Shown here in pieces: positions 10,131 to 20,071 of a stretch of 64,000 bases of DNA. Origin of the DNA: Symbiodinium sp. CCMP2592 (Eukaryota; Sar; Dinophyceae; Suessiales; Symbiodiniaceae); the NCBI GenBank assembly GCA_905221615.1, contig CAJNDT010003780.1, forward strand, positions 1-64,000. Reading direction: 5' to 3'. Each line of letters starts with the position of its first letter. Position 1 is the stretch's first letter. The position numbers were made by a program, and so were the translations under genes. The notes under the pieces are model-generated. The model made no database searches. It saw nothing but the letters and a program-made list of their open reading frames with translations, and was not told the DNA's origin.

Positions 10131-10659
10131 AGGCCTTGCGGGGCTGGTGTGCTGCTTTAGCGCTCCTCGTAGCTGCTTTAGCGCTACAAGCTTGCGTGCT
10201 TTGGTCCAGCTGGGCCTTCTTGCTTATAATGCTCATGATCCCTCCGTGGTGTGGACATTTCGCATGTTCATACCACTGGGGGTTGTACAGTTCCGCGATG
10301 TACAGGCTGCTGGTAGTTACTCGCTGTGTATAGGCGCTTGCTGCTGCCACGGTTCTAGGAAGAACCTCAAAGTTCTCTTCTGCGAGTCCCTCTTGACGGC
10401 TCTGGGCATCTCCAGTCTGAACTTCTGTGGTGCCAGGTGCAGCTTCGATATGCCTGCATGCCCGTTGATATTCGTGGCATGTCGAAACACTCACCTGTCT
10501 TGCCTACGCTTGGTCCAGAGTCACCGTCCGTGCAACAGCTTTGCCCCGCTACTTTCGAGTGCCGGGGCGAAGCTTCCGTAGACAGGTAGTCTCTGTAGAT
10601 CAGTGTAGCTGTAGTTAGTTTCTGGCCTTGGAGCTGCGACCTTTTTGCCCGCACGGAAA
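10131..10659 (+). other. LINE-B 3' untranslated region
   Basis: No supported coding sequence. It has a short direct repeat (GCTGCTTTAGCGCTcC / GCTGCTTTAGCGCTaC near 10149 and 10171) and ends in GCTGCGAC-N7-CCCGCACGG, matching the 3' termini of the other LINEs, immediately before the 14-mer. Confidence 0.6.
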
Positions 10660-10673
10660 GAAAATCCCATTTG
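10660..10673 (+). repeat. 14-mer GAAAATCCCATTTG, LINE-B / LINE-C junction
   Basis: Exact copy between the LINE-B 3' end and the LINE-C 5' end, which begins GGGCTCAAG. Confidence 0.85.
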
Positions 10674-10952
10674 GGGCTCAAGACGTGGCTCAAACTGGCG
10701 AGTGGACGCTTTGTTGCCGTCGTGGCGCTGGGCTTTTGAGGCCGTACCTAAGTGTGGGCCCCAAAGAGACCCCAAACCCAACCTTGTGTTTTCTCGTAGG
10801 CGGGCTGTCCCGCAAACTCACGGGGGGTAGCGCCATAGGCAACCAGTCCCCGGACTTGGTGCCTTTCTGCTGGTGTTACCAGCTCACTGGTGTAACCAGT
10901 AAGCCTTCCAGCTGACAGGCACCTGGTGTGCCAGGCCAGAGTAACCAGGGCC
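10674..10952 (+). promoter_or_regulatory. LINE-C 5' UTR with spliced-leader relic and acceptor-like site
   Basis: Starts with GGCTCAAG (10675-10682), the last eight bases of the dinoflagellate spliced leader, followed by a partial echo GGCTCAAAC. At 10785-10799 lies TGTGTTTTCTCGTAG followed by G, which looks like a splice acceptor and is identical in LINE-D (23079) and element N (20479). Two perfect hairpins follow (10869-10883, 10886-10900). No conventional promoter motif was recognised. Confidence 0.6.
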
Positions 10953-11909
10953 ATGCCGAAGACAAAGTACCACACGGAGTGTGCCCAGTGCGGCGTGGGC
11001 TGGGTGTGGAAGTCAGAAAAGGCATGGTACCCATGCTGTTGGCACTGCGGTGCGGCCTGGCCAGGGCCAACGCCGCCGCGACAGCCACATACTCAGAGCC
11101 CGGCGCGCAACAGCCAGGAGGACTGGAACAAGTGGCAAGCCTGGGCTCGCCAGGACATGCAGAAGGAACAGAGCTGGTGGGAACGAGCATGGCAGCAGCC
11201 GCGCAGGCCTAAGAAGCAGATGGAGTATCCACCAGGACTGGGATGGACCGGTGCTCACATGACTCCCCAGGAGTACGAGGATGCCGTTGCCAGTCTGTGG
11301 CAGGATGCAGATCCACAGGCCCAAAAGGTCCTTCGAGCTTGTGGCATCGAGCCACCAGAAGATGACAAGAGCGATGACCCGAGGGTCACGTTGCAGAAGT
11401 ACCTTTCGGCCTACAAGTCGATCACCCAGGATCACAGGAACCTGGTGGAGCGCAAAGTGAGGCTGCAGGCGCGAGCTGATAAGATCAAGGCCCAATTTGA
11501 GAAGGCCCTCAAAGACTTGGCCGATGTTTCCAAGGCCATTGAAAAGGCGGAAGACAACTTGGGGAAGGTGCAGAACCAGGTACAGGAGCAGCTGAAAAAT
11601 GCTGAGCCGCCAGAGGCCAAGGAAGTGCATGATCTCCAGGGCCTTTTGAAGGTTGCGGGAGTCGAGCTGTCTGCCACGCAGGAAGGAGCCTTGTCTGCCT
11701 ATCTGCAAATGAGGAAGGAGGAAAGGGAACTTGACATGGACGAGGAGGATGATCAAGATCCTATGGGAAACCTTGGGACCTTTGTTCCCCTGACCTCTAA
11801 CTCCTTCAGTGCCAACTCGGGGTCCCCGTGGACCTTCGGTCCCATGAAGCCCCGAAAGGTTCGCAGCAATCCGATCTCCCGCAATGAAGGGGAAAAAGAG
11901 GAAGACTGA
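10953..11909 (+). CDS. LINE-C ORF1: zinc-ribbon and coiled-coil protein
   Basis: The ATG at 10953 opens a 318-residue frame; the frame is open further upstream, but this is the first ATG. The N-terminus has paired Cys motifs (ECAQCG, then CCWHCG about 16 residues on), typical of a zinc ribbon. Residues about 55-90 are Trp/Gln/Arg-rich. From about residue 150 a long heptad-like region (KIKAQFEKAL, VSKAIEKAEDNLGKVQ) predicts a coiled coil, and an acidic DMDEEDD segment follows before a basic tail. Zinc finger plus coiled coil is consistent with an RNA-binding, self-associating LINE ORF1 protein. It ends in TGA and is in the same frame as ORF2. The LINE-D copy is nearly identical. Confidence 0.8.
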   Translation: MPKTKYHTECAQCGVGWVWKSEKAWYPCCWHCGAAWPGPTPPRQPHTQSPARNSQEDWNKWQAWARQDMQKEQSWWERAWQQPRRPKKQMEYPPGLGWTGAHMTPQEYEDAVASLWQDADPQAQKVLRACGIEPPEDDKSDDPRVTLQKYLSAYKSITQDHRNLVERKVRLQARADKIKAQFEKALKDLADVSKAIEKAEDNLGKVQNQVQEQLKNAEPPEAKEVHDLQGLLKVAGVELSATQEGALSAYLQMRKEERELDMDEEDDQDPMGNLGTFVPLTSNSFSANSGSPWTFGPMKPRKVRSNPISRNEGEKEED

Positions 11910-11927
11910 GACATAGGGCAGGGGGCT

Positions 11928-14900
11928 TTGCTAGGATGGTGGTTGCCATGGTGCCGTCCTGGATGGATCCCCCATGCAGGCCCTTTTCCTCAGCCATGGA
12001 AAATTTTGCGTCACAAGAGCCACAGCCCGGCGACCATTTTGGTCGATGCAGGGTCCTTTTTAAAAGAACAAAAGCTGGTGACACCCAGCGCAACGGTGCA
12101 TCAGCAACAGCAGTTTTGTGCTTTGTGCAGTCAGCCTACCAGCAGGCTGGTGCAAACCAGCGAGGACTGGTGTGCTGCACTCTGGGTGGCGGAAAAACAT
12201 GTCATCCAAAATGTGCAGCCCCTGGTCTGTTCGCCAATTTTGGAACAGTATGCCAAAAAGGCGCACTACCTACGGCAGAAACCGTTTGGGTGGTGTTGCG
12301 AGTCATGCTCTACGTGGGTATGGAAACAGGCGGAAGATATGTGGACTACCGGGACAGGCAGTGGTGAGCCTATACCTGGAGTGTGGCCACAAGTCGGGGA
12401 GGCGGTCATATCTGGAGCCTTGTATTTTCCGGTGGATTTGGAGGAGGACATGGAAAGGGCAGCTTTGGAGGCACCCTTACTTGCCCCCTCACCACCTGGT
12501 GCTCACCAGGCGCGCCCAGAGACCCAGCTGGGGTCCCAGCAACGACCTCCCACCCAGGGAGTCCCAAGCACTCATACCAGGCAAACTCAGCCTGGTGCGC
12601 CTACCAAGGAAAGCTGGTGCCAATTATCCAGCATCCTGAAAGAAGAGCCTCAGCTCTGCATGCAAGCAAAGGAGGCCAAACTTTTGGAATGGATTGCGAC
12701 AAATGAGCACAGTCTAATCCCAGGTACACAGGCGCACAGGGTGGTGTTTCATCTGGTGGAGTGTCTGGAAACCAGAGAAGAGGATACCGTCGGTATTATT
12801 GCAGGCATCGAGGCTCTCAAAGCCTCCGCACCTGGTGTTCCCAACCAGGGCAGTTCGTCAGATACCACACGCAATGCCAGTCAGATAGCCAGGACAAAGC
12901 CAACCAGGAAGGACTGGTGTCGCCTTTCCGACATCCTGGTTCAGGAGCCTGCTGATTGCATGCAGGCCAAATCTGTCCCACTACTGGCGTGGATTGAGGA
13001 GTTTGAGAACACTTTGGAGCCGGAGACTCTAGGCTTCTGGGTTGCGAACCGCATCCCCGAATGTTTGGAGGCAAACGAAGAGGACACCATAGGCATATTG
13101 GCCTGTATTGAAGACCTCAAAATGCAGGTTAACAGCAAGCCCAACCAAGGCACATGCACCATCCTGCAGGCCAACGTCACTCAGTACAGGTCCGAGGTCC
13201 GGCAATGGCTGGTGTCCAACCAGTGTCATGTTGCCTGCCTTCAGGAGACACATGTTGCCCGCGACAAACAGGAAGGCCTGGTTGCAGGCCTGGCAGCCGT
13301 CTCCTTGGACTCTTGGCCGTACCCGGCTGAGGCCACCCAAGGAGGCACCACAGGTGGCCTTGTAACTGTTGCGCAAAGGCATCGGCAAACTAGGCACCTG
13401 CATACCATTGGAGAACAAGGTAAAGGTTGCGTTCTCATTGGTATTAGGTTTCAGGGATGGGAGCTTGCTGTTGGTAATGTGTACCTTGAGTCCGGCAAAG
13501 GACCGGGTGGTGGAGTTAACCCACAAATCCTGGCCGAGCTGGCTGTCACTGTGCAAGAACTCCGTATTCCTTGGATCTTAACTGGAGACTGGAATGTCAC
13601 GCCAGAAGAACTTGTCTCGGCAGGTGTGCTGAGCATGCTCAAAGGAAAGCTGGTGCAACCAGCGGAAGAGACCACCACGCAAGGGTCTCAAATTGATTAT
13701 GCAATAGCCTCTACAGAGATTGCCAGTTGCATCCTAGCTGAAGCTAACTGGGAAGTGCCTTTCAAGCCGCACGCTGCGATCAGCTACACAATCCACAAAG
13801 GAGGCGTATGCTTGCCTGTCCCACAGGCAACCAGGTTCACACCTGAACCTGGTGAAAACCAGGAACAGCCAGACTTAAAAGAAGTCCTGGAAATCACTGC
13901 GATGTTTGAGCCGCCCAATGACCAGCCTGAGCAGGTGAAATGGGGGGCACTGGTCCACGAGTTGGAAGCTCAGACTGGTATGGACCAGCACGGCAGAAGC
14001 TGGTGTTTCCCAGTTAAAAGGGAGCCTCTGGTCCCTCCCACGGCACCCCAGAAACCCTGGAATGGGGGTAAAGTGGCGTAGTGGGAGCGCATGGTGCTAT
14101 GGGTGCGCCAAAAACAGGACAGACCCCTCAAGCCGTCGCAGTTTAAAGTTTTCAAGCGCCAGTTGGGCCAAATGCACCAGTTCTGGGACTCTGACAGCCC
14201 AGACAAACCTGGTGCAATCCAGGCCATGCTTGAAGCCTACATGATTGGACATGACACTGATGTCCAAGTTGTCCAAACGGTACTTCAGAAAGCTAAGGAT
14301 GAAGCCCAAAACTGGAGAGAACAACGGAAACAACAGTACCAAACCTGGTTGGAAAGTGCCTGTGAAGGGGGCCTTCGTGGCCTTTACAAGGCACTGAAAT
14401 CACCGGAAAACGTCCAGGCGCGGCCCTACCGCGACCAGAGTGGGGAAATACGGCCGCATCTTCGCCGTAAAGACTGGAAGCTGGTGTGGGAACCCAGGCC
14501 AGGAAACCAGCCCCAACAAGATCCAGTCTTTGACCAGCTCAAGGCTGGTGCTCTCCGCCAGCTGGAGCAAATAGGACCTCTAAAACAGGAGGAGGTCGCT
14601 GCAGTGCTGAGCAGGATAGCCAAGAAGGCTGTCGGGCCAGACGGCATTTCGGCCCAGATGTTCAGAGCCTTAAACCCTGACCAGGTGGCCCTGGTGACCA
14701 GGGCATTCAGAGACTGGGAACAGAGTGGCTGCATGCCTGAAACAGTGACTATGACCCTCGTCGCCTTGCTGGCCAAGAAAGAGACGGAAGAACGCCCGAT
14801 AGGGCTCACGTCGTATGCTTACCGTGCCTGGTGTAAAACCAGGTATCATCTTTATGATGAATGGTCGAAGCAGTACAAGGCCACAGCACCATGGGACAGA

Positions 14901-17900
14901 GCGGTCAAAGGCCTCTCTTCCCTTGAGGTCGCAGTCACGCGGGTCCTCAAAGGGGAAATGTACCGCCAGAGTGGGAAAACTGGCATTACGCTCCTTCTTG
15001 ACCTTCGTGGCTTTTACGAAAATGTGTCACACGTAGCACTGGTCAAGGCTGCGTTCAAACACAAATACCCATTGCTTCTCCTGCACGGTGCAATGCAGGT
15101 GTATCGCAGTAAAAGGCACCTTTGCGCCGAAAATATGGTCAGTGCGCCAATTGTGGCCACCAAGGGTATCATTGCGGGCTGTCCATTGGCGCCTGGGTTG
15201 TCAAAGCTGATAATGCATGAAGTGGTGGAACCCATTTGGCAAGGGCCACCGAAATGCCATGTCGACTTGTACATCGACGACACTGGCTTTGACATAGCCA
15301 ATCAGGACGCCAAGGTGTGTGCCAACCAAGCATACGTGGTGTGGACCAGGGTAAAGAAGCAATTGGACAAAGCGAAACTCCCGCTCAGTGCAGCCAAAAG
15401 TGCCTGGGTGTGCTCTAACCCAAGGGCAGAAAAGGCTCTAAAAAAGCTCCTGAAGGCAGATGACCCGCAGGTCAAGCCCTTAGCCAAGGACCTAGGCATA
15501 GACAGTGCAGGAGGTAGGCGCAGACGCGTCACCACACACAAGGCCAAGTTCACAAAAGGCGTTAAGAGGCAGCGCCGCCTTGGGCAGCTTGCGCCGCCAC
15601 AGAAGGCGCACACGACTGCAAACAAGCAGGGAGTTTTCGGGGTTGCCCTATACGGGCACGTGGCTCTCGGTCTTGCACCAAAGCGCCTCAAATGGGTTCG
15701 CCATCAGCACGCCAGCGTGCTAGGGAGGATGAGCCTGGGATCCACAGAGGCGGTGATTGAACAAGCCACTAACAAGCACGAAGACCCCACTTACACCATC
15801 ATTAACCAGCATTTTCGCTTCCTGCACAAGCTGCTGGTGGAGTGGAACCAAACGCCGTTCCAAGAACTGGAACAAGCCTTCCAGTACTGGATTCGGAAAG
15901 TCAAGCACCACAAGGAGCCGTGGCGTGTGGTGGCTGGCCCTTTTGTTGGGGCCGCGGCGTGCTACCTTAAAGCCCTTGGATGGGAGGCCCACTCCCTCAC
16001 GGAATGGAAGGCTGGCCAAGAAACCTTTCATATCCTAGATAGGGCTAGCGTACACCGACTCAGTGCGCAACTGAAGCGCACTTGTGACCACTGGCGTTGG
16101 CAGGCCTTGTCTCAAGGGGAGAAAAGTGAAAGCCTTAAAGATGGCATTGAGTGGCACGCCCCGCGCAAAGTGCTCAAAAAGAGCCCCAGCAAGCTCCATC
16201 GCAATGCCCTTGTGGCTGTGTGGCAAGGAGCCATACGGCATGGCAAAGGGGCAGTGTGTGCCCGATGCAACAAGGAGGCTACCTTGAGCCACGTCTTGTG
16301 GGAATGTACCTGGTGGGAAAACCAGGCCACAGAACCTGAAGATTTCCCGCGGCTCCGGGAACAATACCCTGACCCTAGCCTCTGGTTGCGAGGCCTGGGA
16401 CCACCGCAACCCAGACCAGCCACATATGAGCAACAGATCAGGGTGGAAGGCGTCTTTACCCAGCTGCAAGTTGAAGACCCGTCTATCCTTTACGCCACTG
16501 ACGGTAGCCCTGGTGCATCCCAGGATACGCGCTTCCAGGTGCTAACCTGGGGGGCCATTGCTTTTAGGAAGCATGCCCATGGGATAGAGGTTGTAGGTAA
16601 AGCTACAGGCCCGGTTGAAGGTCAGCAAACAGTCTTTAGGGCAGAATCCTCTGCCCTTCTGTTTCTCGCCCAAAAGACAACAGGGCTGATAGACATCACT
16701 TTGGATTGCCAAGGGGTGCCAAAGTGCCTACGCAGGGCACCAGGCTGGAAATCTGAGGACATTTTCCAGGAGTTGCGTCATCAAAAGGACCGCTTGAGCC
16801 TCACATGGGTAAATTCCCACCTCTCCCAGGAGGCTTTCCAGGCCAAATTTGGGCAAGAAAACTGGTGGCGCTGGGAAGCAAACCAGGCGGTCGACAAGCT
16901 GGTGCAACAAGCAGCAAACCAGCGCAGAGACCTCAAATGGGAGCAACAAGTGCTCATCAAAGACGAGGTCGTGAGCCGCATCAATACCTTCCTGGCAAAC
17001 AGAGTGCAGGAACTTTTCCAGTATGGTACTGGTGAAGGACCCCAGGTAGTCTTCCCTGAAACACCTGGTGACAAAAACCAGGAAAAGCCACCCTCTAAGA
17101 AAAAGCCAGGGCCCAAAATCAAGACCAACCTCCAAACCAAAGGGAGGAAAAAGACAACTGGTGACAAACCAGTGCCACCAAGCCAGAGTGAAGGCCCCAA
17201 CAAAAGGCAGCAGCTGGAGGCGCTCCTGGCTGGCCATGGGCCAACCAATGGGCACGAATGGCGGGAAGGGCACCGTAGCAGAGACAACTTGTGTGTCAAC
17301 TGCAACAGGTGCGGACACTTCATCGAACAAGTAGAGTCTAAAGCCGTTTTTGCCAAGAAAATTGGCCACACGTGCAAGTGGATGGAGCCGTCAGCCCCAG
17401 CCATGGGGGAGCATCCGTCGCACAAGATGGTCAATGCAGGCCGCATGTGGGTCTGCTGCAAGTGTGGAGTCCGACAGTGGATCGGACGGCAAGAGCTCTT
17501 CCCGAGCTTAGGGAAACAGTGCAGGCAAGTGTACACGGGCAAGGACCCGGAAATCTTGCAGTGCATTCAAAAGTTCGCACCGCAAAAATCGGGGTTCTTC
17601 AAGGCCCAACAAGCTTTTAAACCTAACAGCCTGCCTGAAGAAGGGGACACGGAAAAGCAAGACGGCTGTAGAGGAAGCAGGGTTGTGCCTAGGAATGTTG
17701 AGGGCGATGGTGATGTGACTGGTGATGCTACTGGTGTTGGTGCCTTTGCTAACCAAGCCTCCAGTAGCAAAGCGAAACCTAAAACCAAGGGTGCCCAAAC
17801 CCGTGCAGCTAGCCAGCCTGTAAAGCAGGCAAACAAGCAAGCCCCAGGAAAGGCCCTCTCCCAACCTAAGCCTTCAGGCCCACCCGAAGCACCTCTCCAG

Positions 17901-18011
17901 GCTCAGTCTCGCAGAACTCTGGTGTGTGACCCCAAAGCAAAGCCCAAGCCGAAAGCTGGTTTAACCAGGCCCCAGAGTGAGGACCCCAAACAGACCAAAC
18001 TGAAATTCTGA
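11928..18011 (+). pseudogene. LINE-C ORF2: endonuclease / RT / RNase H polyprotein with nonsense codon at 14079
   Basis: One frame of about 2000 codons broken only by TAG at 14079-14081, where LINE-D has TAT. The N-terminal part has Cys pairs (FCALC, WCCESC), then two similar modules of about 70 residues (12607-12825 and 12904-13125). The endonuclease follows at about 13160-13790: LQANVTQY, QETH, GDWN, SQIDY and PHAAI. The RT has AVGPDG (about 14630), motif A LLLDLRGFYENV (about 14990), motif B GIIAGCPLAPGLS (about 15167) and YIDD (about 15270). RNase H motifs are YATDGS, RAESSALL, LDCQG, VNSH and EANQAVDKL (16490-16900). The C-terminus has zinc motifs (CNRCG, CCKCG), a Lys/Pro/Ala-rich tail and a terminal KQTKLKF. 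No ATG lies near the start of this frame: it follows the ORF1 TGA in phase, which suggests readthrough or non-AUG initiation. Confidence 0.9.
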
Positions 18012-18058
18012 ATGCAAGTTTGGCTCAGAGCTGGGGAATCGTCCAGCGGGAAATCGCC

Positions 18059-20071
18059 ATGGGAAAAGAAGATCCTGGTGAGGGCCAGGAACCAAAGCCT
18101 GGGGACACCCAGGACACCCACCCTGGTGAAAACCAGGATGAGCAAGCTGGTGGAAACCAGGAAGCTGAAGAAGCTGGTGGCCAACCAGCGGAAGCGCCCA
18201 GCAGCTCCTGGGAGAGACCTTCCAGCTCCTGGGAGCGCCCGGGCAATACCCCGGCAAGGCAACCTTTGTCGGACTACAAGAAGTGGTACAACCGCAACAG
18301 ACCTGGGAAAAAGGAAAGGATGGCAGGAAAGGTGACCAGAGGGGTGCCACCCCCACCAGGTGTGGACCTGCCCTCCAAGGGCAAAGACAAAGGAAAAGCC
18401 AAAGGAAAAGAAAAAGGGAAAGAGAAAGGCCCAGGCAAAAGCAAAGAAAAAGGGCCAGCAAAAGGCAAAGGCAAAACCCAGGTGCCGCCGAAGCCGCCAC
18501 CAGCCAGAAAGCGCCCGGCGGCAGCAATGGAAGCAACCACGCCGGGCCCGGCGGAAGCTGCTGAGTACTCGTACTACAGCACAGAGTCGGAACCTGTGGT
18601 TCCCAAAGCCGGCCCAGAGTCGGAACCTGTGGTTCCCAAAGCCGGGCCCACGGCGAGCTTCCTTGAGACAATCAGGGAAGGAGCCAGGGCAAGGCAAGGG
18701 CGCGGCACCACCGCGCCGGGCGGCCCAGCTGGTGAACCCAGCTCCTCTTCATCCTCCAGCTCGCCCAAGCACAAGGAGGAGCAACAGAGCGAACCTGGTG
18801 AAGACCAGGATGAGGAGGAGAGCCCAGAAGGGCAGGTGGACAGGATGGCCGGGGAGGCACTAAGCCCAACAGAGCCGGCGATGTCCCCGCAAGAGGCCCC
18901 ACCCACCGTACCTGGTGAAAACCAGGCAGTAAAGCAAGAAGAGCCGGAGCCTGAAAGTGCGGCCCTTGAACCTGGTGTGAACCAGGCAGCAGTAAAGGAG
19001 GAGAAGAAAGACTCCGAAAGCCTTGAGGAGGCAAGCCCACCAGCTCCGGTGGGCACCCCGGAAGGGAGCAGCTCAGAAGAGCCCAAAAGGAAACGTGAGC
19101 TTCCCCCGGGGCCAGGCATTACCGGTCCAGACCCGGACTATGCCCAAACGATGAAATTCTTCATCTCCATGAAAAAGAACGTGAAACCATGCCACAGCCG
19201 CTATGCTGAGGCATGTGAAGTTGAATACTTCAGCACAGAGGTCTCAGGGGTAACCAGGCTCGGCCTGGTGATAGTTGGCCTTGGTGGCTCACGAGTGGTC
19301 ACGTTCACACCCCACAAGCCGGGGGTCGTATGGAAACTGTCGGTATACCCCCAAGACCAAGAAGTCTTGGTGTGCAAGGTCACGGGGGCCATGACTCCAG
19401 GCCTCGCCAAGCAAGCTGGTGTTCACCAGCTCTGTGAAAGAGGACCTGGTGCAGACCAGGAGCCCAAATGGGTCACCCTCATCGAGATGGAGGCGGTGCA
19501 CCCAATACCGGCACAGCTCAGCACCTTTCAAGCCTTCCAGGCCTGTTTCACGGTGGCCCTCCTGGCGAAGATCCTCCTGGTGAAGGACATAGGGAAGGCC
19601 AATATGGGCCTGAGGTTCACACAACCAGGACAGGCTGTACCGGAAATGGTGATGCTGGACGTGTTGGGGTGGGTCCCTTACCCTGAGGGAACCCGACCCC
19701 AGTGGCCAAACGTCCAGCGCCTCACTGGGTTCTGGAAATCCATCGACGATCCCTTGAGGGCTGAGCTAAAGCTGACAGTGATAAAGCATCACACGTCGCT
19801 TGAGAGCACCACGGTTGCTCTCAAAGAGCTGGCGAAGACCAAGCTCTCCAAGCCGGACTTTGAGTCCCTCATGAAAGTGCTGGTGGATACCAGCGTTTTG
19901 GCGGTAACGCCGGAGGGTCTGTTGGGCCAGCCCCTCCTCCCGGACGAGTACCGGCACGACCTGGTACGGGGAAAAACGTGGCTTATCCTCCCCTTTCCAT
20001 ACGGACTGAGAGCCCAGGCTAAGGCCTGGACAACTCCAAACTGGTGCTACCAGTACCAGCCCTGCTGGTGA
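18059..20071 (+). CDS. LINE-C ORF3: low-complexity N-terminus plus kinase-like domain
   Basis: An ATG at 18059 (frame open from 18020) gives 670 residues. Residues 1-330 are Pro/Glu/Lys/Ser-rich, with a KGKDKGKAKGKEKGK-type basic run near 18375-18470, an SSSSSSS run and many P-G-x-(N/D)-Q peptides encoded by hairpins. Residues about 355-600 are globular: GLGGSRVV (about 19273), WKL (Lys codon 19334), VKDIGKANMG (Asp codon 19586, Asn codon 19601) and VMLDVLGW (Asp codon 19658). Order and Asp-to-Asn spacing match the Gly loop, VAIK Lys, HRDxxxxN and DFG Asp of the protein-kinase fold; His and the Phe-Gly of the classic motifs are missing, so activity is doubtful. LINE-A ORF3 shows the same motif series. 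Role in the element is unknown. Intact here, broken in LINE-D. Confidence 0.75.
   Translation: MGKEDPGEGQEPKPGDTQDTHPGENQDEQAGGNQEAEEAGGQPAEAPSSSWERPSSSWERPGNTPARQPLSDYKKWYNRNRPGKKERMAGKVTRGVPPPPGVDLPSKGKDKGKAKGKEKGKEKGPGKSKEKGPAKGKGKTQVPPKPPPARKRPAAAMEATTPGPAEAAEYSYYSTESEPVVPKAGPESEPVVPKAGPTASFLETIREGARARQGRGTTAPGGPAGEPSSSSSSSSPKHKEEQQSEPGEDQDEEESPEGQVDRMAGEALSPTEPAMSPQEAPPTVPGENQAVKQEEPEPESAALEPGVNQAAVKEEKKDSESLEEASPPAPVGTPEGSSSEEPKRKRELPPGPGITGPDPDYAQTMKFFISMKKNVKPCHSRYAEACEVEYFSTEVSGVTRLGLVIVGLGGSRVVTFTPHKPGVVWKLSVYPQDQEVLVCKVTGAMTPGLAKQAGVHQLCERGPGADQEPKWVTLIEMEAVHPIPAQLSTFQAFQACFTVALLAKILLVKDIGKANMGLRFTQPGQAVPEMVMLDVLGWVPYPEGTRPQWPNVQRLTGFWKSIDDPLRAELKLTVIKHHTSLESTTVALKELAKTKLSKPDFESLMKVLVDTSVLAVTPEGLLGQPLLPDEYRHDLVRGKTWLILPFPYGLRAQAKAWTTPNWCYQYQPCW

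Larger units (their letters stand above)
7752..10659 (+). mobile_element. LINE-B: 5'-truncated non-LTR retrotransposon
   Basis: Begins abruptly inside an RT reading frame directly after the 14-mer and ends directly before the next 14-mer at 10660. Ordinary LINE 5' truncation explains the lack of the 5' UTR, ORF1, endonuclease and most of the RT. Sequence and codon use differ from both LINE-A and LINE-C/D (less GC-rich, no CTGGT/ACCAG hairpins), so this is a third family at the same site. No ORF3 follows ORF2; 529 bp of non-coding 3' sequence do. Confidence 0.88.
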
